Origin: Suillus spraguei
Lineage: Eukaryota; Basidiomycota; Agaricomycetes; Boletales; Suillaceae
Assembly (NCBI GenBank): GCA_016800925.1
Contig: JABCPU010000619.1
Coordinates: forward strand, 1 to 34,913
DNA: 34,913 nt
Reading direction: 5' to 3'
The notes beneath the pieces are model-generated. The model was not told the origin of the DNA. It saw only the letters and a program-made list of their open reading frames with translations, and made no database searches. The position numbers and the translations under genes were made by a program. Below, piece after piece: positions 19,007-29,400 of this stretch. Position 1 is the first letter of the stretch. The number at the start of each line of letters is the position of its first letter.

Positions 19007-20224
19007 TGTCTTAATCAGCTTAACTGACTTAGCTGAAAACTTGTCAGCTCTCTCCTGCATCATTTACTTGGCATATCCCATATTTTTTTAGTGTGAAATA
19101 TAATAAAACATGCATAACAATATAGCTCAACAATTTTTTTCTGAACATGTTCAAGTTGAAATTTTGGCTAAGTAGACCAAGACAATTAATGTTAGCAACC
19201 TTGCCAGGTGCTAATGGACTTGAGTGGTGTCTGCGACAGGCGCTCTATCAAGAGCAGCGGCCTGTGCGTATTGGTCCCCTAGTGTGGAGTGCGCTAGTTG
19301 CATTGGTCGGAGGTGGGAGCTACGCGCTGTCTCACGACCTACATCACAGGGACAAGGTTCTTGACGACGATCAAAGACGTAGAAGCGATGAGCTTCTACA
19401 AAGTTTGAATAGAGACGATAAGCTTATAAAAAGCTTATCGAAAGGAAGTTCAGGGTCGAAGATCAAGTAGATTCAAGTTAAAGAAGTACAAAGGCTATCT
19501 GCACGTATTTATATGCTGAATTAGGTATGAAGTCAGACAGCCAATAAGAGGACGCATGCTCATAAACAAGTCAGAGGCGTATCAACCAATGAGAGTGCAC
19601 ACGTGTGCGAAGGGGTCATAAGTAAGGAGCCGAAGATATAAAGGGTACGAGCCAATGAGGCAACGCATGAGTCAAGAAAGGTAAATGGTAAAAGGATAAA
19701 GCATAACACGATACCAAGACGTCCTTGAAGGTAGACAGGGGTTCCCTGTGAACTGAGTGGGTGCGCGTGTTGAAGCGCAAGGTAATGCGATGAGTGCAGA
19801 GGAGGTGCTTGAAGCGCGTGAAGCGAGAGAGGCGCGTATAGGCACGAATGAGATAGAAGGCACGCAAAGAGGGTGTGTTCAGCAACGATGGAGGAGACAG
19901 GCATAGGCGAGGTAAGGAGTGACAATGGCAAGCCAGATGAGGTAGCGGAGGACGAGGATGGAGGCCTCGTCAGGACGAGAGTAGATGGCGACGCATAGGA
20001 GGAAAAATGATAGTAGGGGCGCAAGAAGGTGTTCTTGTAACAATTAAGTGCAATTTAAGGCAGCTTAAGTAACATGATATTTTACTGATGTCTCTAATGC
20101 AAAGGCCATAACACCACTCATACACTTTGTCAACAGTACTGGAAGAATGAAATCCACATTCAGTGAAATTCCCCCTCTTCACGCTGAATCAGATAACAAT
20201 TATAATTTAAGCCCAGACTAACCA
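19007..20224. other. Non-coding or unassigned region with CCAAT/TATA motifs
   Basis: No supported gene. Three CCAAT motifs (19541, 19586, 19652) surround a TATAAA at 19637-19642 in purine-rich DNA. A perfect 10-bp stem (CGATAAGCTT/AAGCTTATCG, 19416-19440, 5-nt loop) is also present. Part of it may be the rest of element A's LTR or another element's control region. Antisense frames here are low-complexity. Confidence 0.4.
19147..19470 (+). CDS. Small ORF, unknown (107 residues)
   Basis: An open frame from ATG 19147. It has a possible membrane segment (IGPLVWSALVALVGGGSYAL) and a charged C-terminus rich in Asp, Arg and Lys. The last codons overlap the hairpin at 19416-19440. No family recognised, no homologous copy in the window; it may be a chance frame. 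Confidence 0.15.
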   Translation: MFKLKFWLSRPRQLMLATLPGANGLEWCLRQALYQEQRPVRIGPLVWSALVALVGGGSYALSHDLHHRDKVLDDDQRRRSDELLQSLNRDDKLIKSLSKGSSGSKIK

Positions 20225-20817
20225 ATGAACGCACCCCAACAACACCCAGGTGCTCAAACCCCTCACTTGTCAATGCAGGGCAACAGGCGCCATCCTTTGG
20301 CCCAAATGGAGACTAGGATGCAAGGAGACTCAAGAGATAGATGGGTACTGAGATTTTCACTGCAGAGTTACACAGTTTGGAAGGTTTTATCAGCAGCACA
20401 TCGTGCTGGACCCACATCAGCAAAACACTTATGTACTATACAGGGAAGTCCCCCTATGTACAGTGCTGTGCAGTGCTGTGTAGTGCTGCACAGCACTGGA
20501 GATATGGGGACCTCACATTTGGGTTTTGCTGATGCACCCTACCTCTTTCTTTCTTTCCACACTCCATCCACTCCCCTCATGCAATGACTGCTTTGGCGAT
20601 CCGAGTACATGTATATTCCTTAACCTACGACAGGCACATACACACAAAATGTATCACTACAGCCCCGAGGAGTAGCAGACTCGTGCATCTACAACAGCTG
20701 GCATGAATGGCGGACTGGTGGAGGTCAACCCTCCACCAGGGCATTTGCAGAGTAGGAGACGCGGCGGGGGACACAGGTGTCCCCCATTCCTAGATAGAAG
20801 TGTCCTACATATGGTAC
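20225..20817 (+). repeat. Scrambled start of element D, with three hairpins
   Basis: Positions 20265-20340 resemble element A's RT start (GTCAATGCAGGGCAACAGG compared with the segment after 15330; a GCAAGGAGAC segment also matches). From about 20390 to 20817 nothing aligns to A. Instead there is a large imperfect inverted repeat (20415-20473 with 20486-20534) and two perfect stems (20715-20724/20730-20739 and 20766-20774/20777-20785). It looks like a deletion plus an inserted fold-back sequence. Confidence 0.4.
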
Positions 20818-22857
20818 AATACCCCATATTGCAAGCCCCAAGATATGACGGTTCAAACTTCATAGTAACATCGGACGGTTATGCCGAAGGTTTTGCGGCA
20901 GTATTGTCTCAGAGAACCCACACAAAATTCGACAGGTAAATGGACAGAACGCCTCCATCCAATCGGATTTGCTTCAAAATGGACATCAGCGACAGAACAA
21001 AATTACGAACCCTTTTTATTAGAGTTTGTGGCACTGAAATTCGCACTAGATAAGTTCTCAGACATTATCTGGGGATTCCCAGTCAAAACGGATTGTCAAG
21101 CGCTGAAAGATGTCCTCATCAGCAATCATCTAAATGCGGCACATGCGAGATGGCGGGATGGAATACTCGCTCACAACATTGTAGACATGCGACACGTACC
21201 GGGGAAACTTAACATAATCGCAGATGGCCTCAGTCGCAAATGGGAAGGTCAGCCTCGAAATGTTGGACTGGTCGATGGAAGCGAGTGGACAGTAAGCGAG
21301 GACTGGGAGTCCAACTCAGGTTTGATTAATGATCTACTGTTAATATCTACTAACATCAATGAGCTTACAGCAACTAGTCTTCAAACAAGGTTCACGGACG
21401 AACCAGTGTTTCTTGAAGTCATAGAAGCAATGTTGCAAATCGACCAAGGTAGAGAGATTCGAAGTCGGAAACGCGCAAGGCACCAAGCCTCACAATACTC
21501 AATACAAGAATGAAATTGTGGAGACTGCGTGGAGGAACAGCGGTACAAGCACGAACCAATGTAGATGCGTCATGAAAGAGGAAGCAAAGGAACTAGCGGC
21601 GAAGCAACACGCAGAAGGGGGTCACTGGGGGCAGGATGCTATCAAAATCGCACTAACTGATCGCATTTATAGCCCGAAGCTCGACGCATCTATCATGACA
21701 GCCATCAGTGACTGCAGCAAGTGTAAAAACTTTGGTACGCCCCACCTTCACTCGTTGTTAGAACCGATAACGCAGCGACATCCGTTTGAATTGCTAGTAG
21801 GAGACTACCTTACCCTCCCGAAAGCCCGAGGATACAATACACTCGGGGTATACCTAGACACATTTTCGCAGCACATATGGGCATTCAAGTATAAGTCAAC
21901 GGGTACAGTGAAAACGACAGTGAACAGCTTAACGCACATATTCCAGAACTTCACGGCATCGGAAACCTTCATGTTAGATGGAGGCAGACATTTTAACAAT
22001 GCTGTAGTTCAGGACTTTTGCGCTAAGTGAAATTGCAAAACTCATGTAGTAGCCGCGTACTCACCCTGGGTCAATGGATTAGTAAAGGGCACAAACAAGA
22101 TCTTGTTACACGTCCTCAAACGACTGTGCGCCCCAAACATCGGAGAAGACGATTACGAAGGACTTACATGGGACAGACTTCCGCTGAACTGGCCAGACCA
22201 TTTGCAGGACGATGCAATTACTGCATTGAATCATCGAATACTCCCAGCACTCAAGTTCTCGCCAAAAGAACTACTCCTCAGACAAGTAGTCAACACGCCA
22301 CGTACAGACCTCAACAACTGCACGTCAACGATATGCACAACAGATATCGTAACTCACATGGCATGTGGCGCAACAGCAGCTCGACGGCTATGAAGCAGCC
22401 ATGTCACACGCAATCGAGAGAAAAGCAGTATTTGATAAGCGTGTCCTCGAACGAAGTCCAGGTGAGGTTATATTCTATACGGGACAAATGGTTCAGTTCT
22501 ACCACAGTAACTTGGACTACACATTCGAAGCCAAACGAAAATTGTTACCTGAGTGGTCGCCACCTCACCGCATCACAAAACGAATATGCAACTCATACGA
22601 ACTTGAAACATTACGTGGAGAAAGCATTACAGGAGACTTCCACGCCAGAAGATTACGAACGTTCATACCACGAGCGAACGCCGAACACCAGGTTAGCCGA
22701 AGAACAACGAGCATTTGGAGAAAACCTAGCAAAACATAGAGAGAACGAGAAGCGCGCAGAAGAGCTGCAGATAGAGGAAGCATCAAGAGAGGAGGAAGTG
22801 TCAAGGGAGGAAGACAACACGGATGAGGAAGATGAAGAGTCAGAAAAGAGATGCTAG
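20818..22857 (+). pseudogene. pol: Element D: A-family pol relic (RNase H, integrase, tail)
   Basis: Starts in the RNase H region (ILQAPRYDGSNFIVTSDGYAEGFA), with a frame change near 20930. It then runs to 21513 (FALDKFSDIIWGFPV, HVPGKLNIIADGLSRKWEG). A further frame change near 21515 leads to the integrase: zinc site QHAEGGHWGQDA … CSKC, core GVYLDTFSQHIWAFKYK, second Asp present (FMLDGGRHFNN), TGA at 22028, and the catalytic Glu replaced by Lys (WVNGLVKGTNK). After about 22370 the frame changes again (QQLDGYEAAMSHAIE … FHARRLRTFIPRANAEHQ), and near 22680 once more to an acidic tail ending at 22857. It is close to element A in order and sequence. It lacks gag, protease and most of RT. Confidence 0.85.
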
Positions 22858-23090
22858 AGATAACGTGGAGATGAGAGGGCGCGAGGTGACGAAGAGGCGA
22901 TGAGGGCGCCGCCAGGTTTTTTTCAAGGGGGGCACAGACAAGTATTGTCACAGTCGATACTGAACAAGGTTCATGGCTACTACAAATAACTGTTATAAAT
23001 CCTTCGGTACGAAGCAATCATGTGAATACTGCACCACTTGTAATCTGCATATCCGTGGGGTTTGGCTGAAGTTAGCCGATGAGCTGATCA
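22858..23090. other. Element D polypurine tract and spacer to the P450 gene
   Basis: TTTTTTTCAAGGGGGG at 22917-22932 corresponds to element A's tract at 18284-18295. After it there is no clear LTR (the next bases are CACAGAC…). From about 22940 the sequence is the 3' flank of the minus-strand P450. I see nothing else in it. Confidence 0.45.
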
Positions 23091-25052
23091 TTATGAGAGA
23101 GTCGCCAACAAATCCTCGTTCCTTGGGATGAACCTGCACTTGAACGGTTTAGGGCCCCTTCGGGGGTGTGAGAATATGTTTTGTGTTTCAGGCTCAGAAG
23201 GACGAGTTACCTGAGTATACCACCATCCCCGAACTCTGCAGGAGGTGTGATCTCTTTCCCACTCTCATCAAGCGGTTTGGCGATCGTAAACACAGCAAGG
23301 ATGCAAGAGATATTGATGTACAATGAAGCTTGGGCAAAATACAACCCTGAAATAAGATGCAGTCGTTAGTTTCGGCTGTGATAGTGCCAAATGACACGCA
23401 CCAGGGCATGAACGGCGCCCAAACCCGAAGACGAACTTGCGTGGGTCCAACTGGGGCGAGGGACCGAGGAAGCGCTCAGGCCTGAACTCCAATGGGTCGG
23501 GGTACATTTCCTTATCTTGCGACATGGAAAGAATGTTCGCGATGACGGTTGCACCCTTGGGTATGCGGTACCCTTTGTAAACGTCTTCCCTCATTGCGTG
23601 GTGCGGGAGCCCTGCGTCGTTGAGAATGAGCGGGAAATAGGACAAAAAAAATCATGTCGCTGACCTCGCGGAGCCACAGGTGCCCAGCGGATGAGCTCTT
23701 GGATGAGCGCTCCGATGTACGGAAGCTTGTCCCTGTCATTGAACACTGGAAATCGGTCCTCACCCACGACAGCATCGATCTCCGCCTGCGCAAGTTTCTG
23801 CACCTCGGGATAAAGTACCATCGCCAGGATAAAAGATGTCAATGTTAATGATGTCTACTCATGTCAAAGCTCGTCACAAAATTCACATGAGGGAGGGTGC
23901 AAGAAAATAACTTACGGTTTCTACTCCCCCTTCATAGATCCCCACACTGCACCACTTGGCGATCTCTTCTTGCTGGGCACTGGCCGTGGACCCGTCCTCC
24001 GGAAGAAGCTGTTCTGAAACGAACGAATGCGTGTAGTTGCCGCTGTGCTGATCGACGATGAGAATTGGTTAGGATTCCGGATAATAGGAACTCGCAAGAC
24101 TGCTTAACAAGACTCACTATTTGCTGTTTGGTCCAATTAAATGGTACTGTGTCAATCCTACTTAACTTTTCGCCAATGTCAAAGGCTACACGCTTGAAAC
24201 CTGCCCCTGGAAGCCATGAAGGTAGGAAACGCACTCATGGAAGGTCGACTAGCTGAGTGTTATGATAATACGGAAAATGAAAGGAGGGCCTACATAGTGG
24301 TATCACTTCGACCAACCAACGTCCAGGTTGTGTTAGCGTGAGACTTATTTTGGTGCCTTCTAGCAGGATATTGATGAAATAATCGACATTCTCGGTGACC
24401 GTCCAACCATATGCGAGATAAAGGACGGTAGCGGCCGCGCTCCTGCACCATCGATAAGACACGAGCAAAACGAGCAATCGCAAGGATTTACCTTTTGATG
24501 TGATCGACGAAATGTTCAGGGTTTTTGTTCAGACTATCAAGCAGCACACGAGATTGTTCTGTTTGCAGCGACTGATAGCTTTGTATAGTGCGGGTACTCA
24601 AACTAGCTTTGAGGGCCGAGCGATACGTCTTGAAATATGGGTGAGTGAAAGATATGTTGAACGGGAGCAATTTGCGCTTCGCAAGTTCTGTGTACATCCA
24701 TATTTTTGGACGATCAGAATATGTAGTAGCGCGTGAATCGAGCAATTCAGTAGCTGATTGTAGGGAACTGAGGATTATGAACTGCCGGTTACGCACGCGG
24801 AAGGAGAGTATGGGCCCTGCGAGACATGAGTCAGAAGTGTCGTAACGAGCGAAAATTTGGACAATATGCACCATAGATTTCAGCCCAAGCAGCGTACGCC
24901 ACCCAAGGTTCTGTCTTTGGCAGTTGATAAAGATTTCCGGTAAAGAAATTTGAAGATGGCCCAGGGGGTAGTGGCAATCTACTCTGTTGACGACTGTAGA
25001 AGAAAACTGCTGCCAGCGCAGCCACAAGGAGGATGATTACACTAGAAGACAT
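23091..25052 (-). CDS. Cytochrome P450 monooxygenase, nine exons, intact
   Basis: Exons (minus strand, 5' to 3'): 25052-24872, 24816-24492, 24442-24294, 24233-24118, 24047-23916, 23854-23665, 23611-23402, 23346-23211, 23157-23091. They total 1,506 nt (501 residues), and all eight introns (49-70 bp) have GT and AG ends and keep frame. The N-terminus is a membrane anchor (SSSVIILLVAALAAVFFYS) plus the hinge LPLPPGPSS. The I-helix motif is EGGVET with Thr kept across an intron, then the K-helix ELIRW (ExxR), RPERF, and the heme loop FGFGRRSCPG with the Cys ligand; the C-terminus is GPKPFKCRFIPRN. It resembles the large microsomal P450 families of Agaricomycetes. Substrate is unknown. Start: ATG at 25052; an upstream in-frame ATG at 25091 would add 13 residues that do not look like an anchor. 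It ends about 160 bp from relic D. Confidence 0.92.
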
Positions 25053-26499
25053 GTAGTAATAGATACAGGTGGATCGACTTTTGTGGATCACGCTCCGAGT
25101 TCTTAAATCATTGTCCTGAGGAGATGATGATATAAGCGATATGAGGTCAATTTCTGCGATTTAAGCCCCCCAAACGTTAGCACCCACGCCTTGAGCAAGA
25201 AGTTATGATAGTGGGTATAATTACAATTGAATTTACATAAACTCACGTGCCCTTTACTAGTAGGTGCCATAGACATGCCTACTATTCCCGGAGTCCAGGA
25301 ATTGGAACAACTTGTTTGTTCCTAAAACATCTAGCTGCTGGCATTGAGAGAACCCTTTATGTGCTGTCTTGTAACCACTGGACCATGCCATGTTGGGCTG
25401 GGTCTCGTAACAGTTCAGGCAATCCAGTCAGCTGAAGTGTAGTTAAAGTTTGATACGGTACTCAACCAGTATGTAACTGCTTGTTCCTACGAGATATCTG
25501 ACGGTCCTTTGTATGGAATTTGCAGTTGCCTGTAGCCGCCGGTATTGGGATTGGATCAAGGCAAGGACAGTATGATTGCATTCCCGGACCTGGAACTTTA
25601 TCGATCCTTACATCCAATTTCTTACTGCCACTTTAACTCCTTGCTGCAGTTATCCCTCTCGGAGACATAATGCCGCCGTCTATTTCACCAGCAGCCAAGA
25701 CCTCTCGGCTATAATAACATCTGCCCTGATTCTGTGACTCCAACATCGCATTACCACCACTCACTACAATTTGACTCTGTAGCGCAAGAACTCTGCACGT
25801 GGTGTCAATCCCACCCTGGAATGGCGTGAAGGCAGCGACCAACATCTCGCAACACCAAGTGCGACCCACTGAGTCAATCAGCTCGGACCATCTCCCTAGT
25901 CCCACTAACAGGGCGGTTTCGTAAGACGTCCAATCTCATCACGGACATTCCCGTGGGTGCAACGGCAACTGGCTTTACACGTTCTTTGGAGAACATCCAT
26001 TGGTACACGCCCGTGAGATTTGGTCGAACACAGAAGATGTCGCGGAAACGTCAGTAATCAAACGCGGGGTCATGGACTATAGAGAAGAGGAAGCGCTGTG
26101 GGTAAGTTCAAGATGCCTGTCATGATGTCAGAATATTCTCTGTTGTATCAAGCGACACCTACTAGTAGACTGGCAATATAGTGGGACTTGCCGCGTGAGC
26201 GCGTTAGTTACCCAAGCTCTCTGCAGGGTGTTCGCATGGCAAAGAACGAACATTCGATGACCATCAATGCTCTACCTAACTACGCCGACCACCTCCGCCG
26301 CCCAGAATGTTCTGTCAATGAAATCGTACTGTTAATTTTGTAGTTTGTAGGTGACACCAGCGCGGTAGCCGTACTATTGCTATCAAGTACTTCAGTATAA
26401 GACTAATTAATTGTCCACAAATAAATACGTTGTCCATATTAAAGAGTGTGCAAGTCCGAGTCAGGCCAGTCTAACTAAACACTTTGGCAACTTACAGCC
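25053..26499. other. Intergenic region: P450 upstream side and ABC locus 3' side
   Basis: No repeat of the elements above is seen. It must contain the P450 promoter (just above 25052). The only coding-like part is 25925-26343 on the plus strand, listed separately. Confidence 0.4.
25925..26343 (+). CDS. Unassigned coding-like segment, two possible exons
   Basis: Positions 25925-26101 and 26182-26343 read as one frame if the 80-bp GTAAGT…TATAG interval is removed (phase 0). The product includes CNGNWLYTFFGEHPLVHARE and, spanning the junction, REEEALW|WDLPRERVSYP, then MTINALPNYADHL. No start codon is seen, and an in-frame TAA lies directly upstream (25922). The amino-acid mix looks protein-like, but I do not recognise the family. 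It could be an eroded gene fragment or chance. Confidence 0.25.
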
Positions 26500-29400
26500 C
26501 TACCATAATCGAAGCCTGCGTCTATGTGAAACGTCCTCCTCCTCCACATTATTTCCTCTAATAACTTTCAGGAACACGCTCTCTAGTGTCGCTTTTTCTA
26601 CGCTGTACTCCTGGAAATCGCCTTGGGACGAGAGAACGTGGAATAATCGTGCAAGGGTGAGCCCACTGCCTTCTCGTATAGGAACTTCGAAGCGCGTAGC
26701 AACATCGGTCGGCTAGACGGGAGCCTGGAATCCGACTCATGAGCACCTGAGCTCTAGTCACGTCCTCTCGTGTTGGACAAGAGAAATGTACTTGGTACGT
26801 GGCATAACGCGAGACCAGGTTGTCGATTGTACCAACAGCTACAGGGCGATAAGATATTGCAAATATCATAGCGGACAACGCGCTTACCAAGTAATTGTTT
26901 GGAGATGATTCCGACCTTGTTTGCTAAGGCTGACGCTTCTTCCATGGAATCTAGATAACGATCTGAAATTAGATGTCAGGTCAGGATGATTTCAAAGGAA
27001 ACGTACGTGTTGTGATAACAATTGCTTTTCCGACAGCGACGTTTCGGAGAGTGCCCCACATGTCTCTCTTCATTTTCGCATCTACCCCAGTAGAGAACTC
27101 ATCAATGAGAACAACGGAGGGATTACCTGCATGTGTCCACGTCAGCCATCCCGTGTGCATGAAATTTAAGAGCTCACCAATCAGGGCGATAGCAAGAGAG
27201 AGCTTGCGCTGATTCCCACCGGACAGTTGACTCGCTAGTCGGTCAGCGTACATATACAATGATGTAGCAATCATGAGTGCCTCGATATTTGACTTCAGTT
27301 CATGGCCCCTGTTCAAGCCTTTGAGACGTCCGTAGATCATTAAGTGTTCCCGAACAGTCAACTGAGAGTCAATTGCAGTAAACTGTGGGCAGACTCCCAA
27401 AGATAGACGTGCGGTCCTCGGAGAAGTTAGCACTGATGTCCCCTTGATTAATACATCTCCCATGTCCGGAACAATATCGCCACCTAGATAACACAAAATC
27501 GCGGAGATGAGTCTCCCAGCGTAATCGTCGTATCGGATATAATACGATCATGTTGAACGTTGTAGTTTTGCCAGCCCGTTAGGCCCAAGCATAGCAAAGA
27601 TAGTGTCCCGAGACACTCCATAAGACACGTCATCGACCAACTTTATTGCCACTAAATGTCTTAGTAACATGGAGAAGACGCAGAACGTCATTGGAATGTG
27701 CCACCGCATGCGCTTCACTGCGACGTCTTGTCTGCTGGCCTCAAAGTTAGCCTGCAGCTCATCCATTCGTACTCGCCGTCCCTTGGTATTGAGGAATCGA
27801 CGAGGGATGATTGACCCAGAATCGACCCATACGAGAATACCGAACAGGATAAAGCCATAGACGATGAGGTAGACGATGGGACTCCATATCGCATGATGTC
27901 ACCAAGTGATGCGTTGTCACGGGAGTCGTGCCGTTGCAAAGCAGCGAGAAAGAGATTTACTGATACGAGGGCTGCACGCATCTGTGACATAGTGAAGACT
28001 ATTTTGCAGGAAGAGAATACTGCGACCTACGATGCTAGCCACCGCGACAACACCGAAAGCGTGAAGTCTAGAAAGATCGTTTAAAACGCCTAGGTCACAG
28101 ATGCACACATAACAACGCCTTACGGATGATCGTGATGATGGCACCGGATTGAGACGGTGCCGGCATAAGTCACCGTCAAGAGATATCCACCCAAGTACAA
28201 CTAGTCCTGCGTTAGTGGTGATCCCCCCGGGAAACTACAAGAGCTCACAATATACATGATGATTTGGTATCCTGCCACTGCTTGCAAAAGAGGACAGTGG
28301 TGACGACATGATAATGTACGCAGTATGCGAATAATGCGCCAACATGCATACAAAACGAGGACGACCCACTGCCGGGACGAAACAGTGAATTACAAATGAA
28401 AAAAAGATAAAGGTAAAACATACGAAGAAACCAAGGCCTGTGAACTGATTCGTAGTGGTAGCGAAGACATGGTAATGATTGTAGCCAATATCACCGAGAA
28501 TATTGAGTCCCACAGGAGATGGCCATCCCAAGCCCGATGGGATCTGAAAGACCGTTCGATAGCTGCATGGCTTGCACGGCTGATCTTCGCTCTCTTGAAA
28601 CATAGAGGGAGAAAAACGCAGGGAAGACAGCCTAAGCAAGATATCAGCGCATGATTCAGTGTATATGGAGTTTTGCCCAACGCATACATAGCTGCTCCGA
28701 AGAACCCATCCACTTGAGATCAACCAGGGTCCCTACAACAAGATGTGGGAAAGCAGCATATTCCGCGTTAATGAGGCTGGACGTGCTTGCAGTGTGACCA
28801 GATGCGTTCAACGCCCGATTGTACAGTATATTTGTCACCAGATTCATCATGGTAGGACCAGTTAAACCGGGCGGGGTTGCCTCCCATGCAAATAACGAAT
28901 CGCCTGTCTGCGTATCTATCGATATCCCGCAAGCGCCAAGCTCAAGTAGTCCTGGTTAATTGTTGAAATAAATGTAGGCATTGTCAGAGATGTTCTCCGT
29001 TTTCAGGAATGAAACAGTTTTTCCGAGAGTTGCAATGATATTCGGGGGTGACTCCAAGATCTGGGCGCCAGATCCAGACGCTGAAAAGTAGATAGCGATT
29101 CGGGAAAGTAAACGAAATGACGGACTCGTCCTGGAACTTAGTGGTACATGTTGTTTCCTGACCAGACAGGAAGACTAGTGGGATGCATGAACCGCAACCG
29201 CGATGAGCACGACCAGCAAGGGCGTCAGCCAACTCCTACGAGCGATTAGTGAACGCTTATAGAAGATCGTCAAAGCTTGACTAAGAGGAGAACGAGGCCG
29301 CCCATCGGTAAGCTGAAGGATTCCAGGTGGAGCAGATTTGCCGCTGGTCAATTCAGCCAGGATGGGCTCAGAAATTCCACCTGAACTTGAAATGGACTTC

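Noticed and set aside
19560..20024. Minus-strand frame of 154 residues rich in Ser, Leu, Pro and His
   Set aside because: Low-complexity translation of purine-biased DNA, no start context, no domain, overlapping competing frames.
25530..25580. YWDW motif on the plus strand, suggesting a tyrosinase
   Set aside because: The frame stops within a few codons and no copper-binding His pattern is nearby.
25633..25905. Minus-strand 90-residue frame upstream of the P450
   Set aside because: No recognisable domain, no splice context and no support beyond being open.
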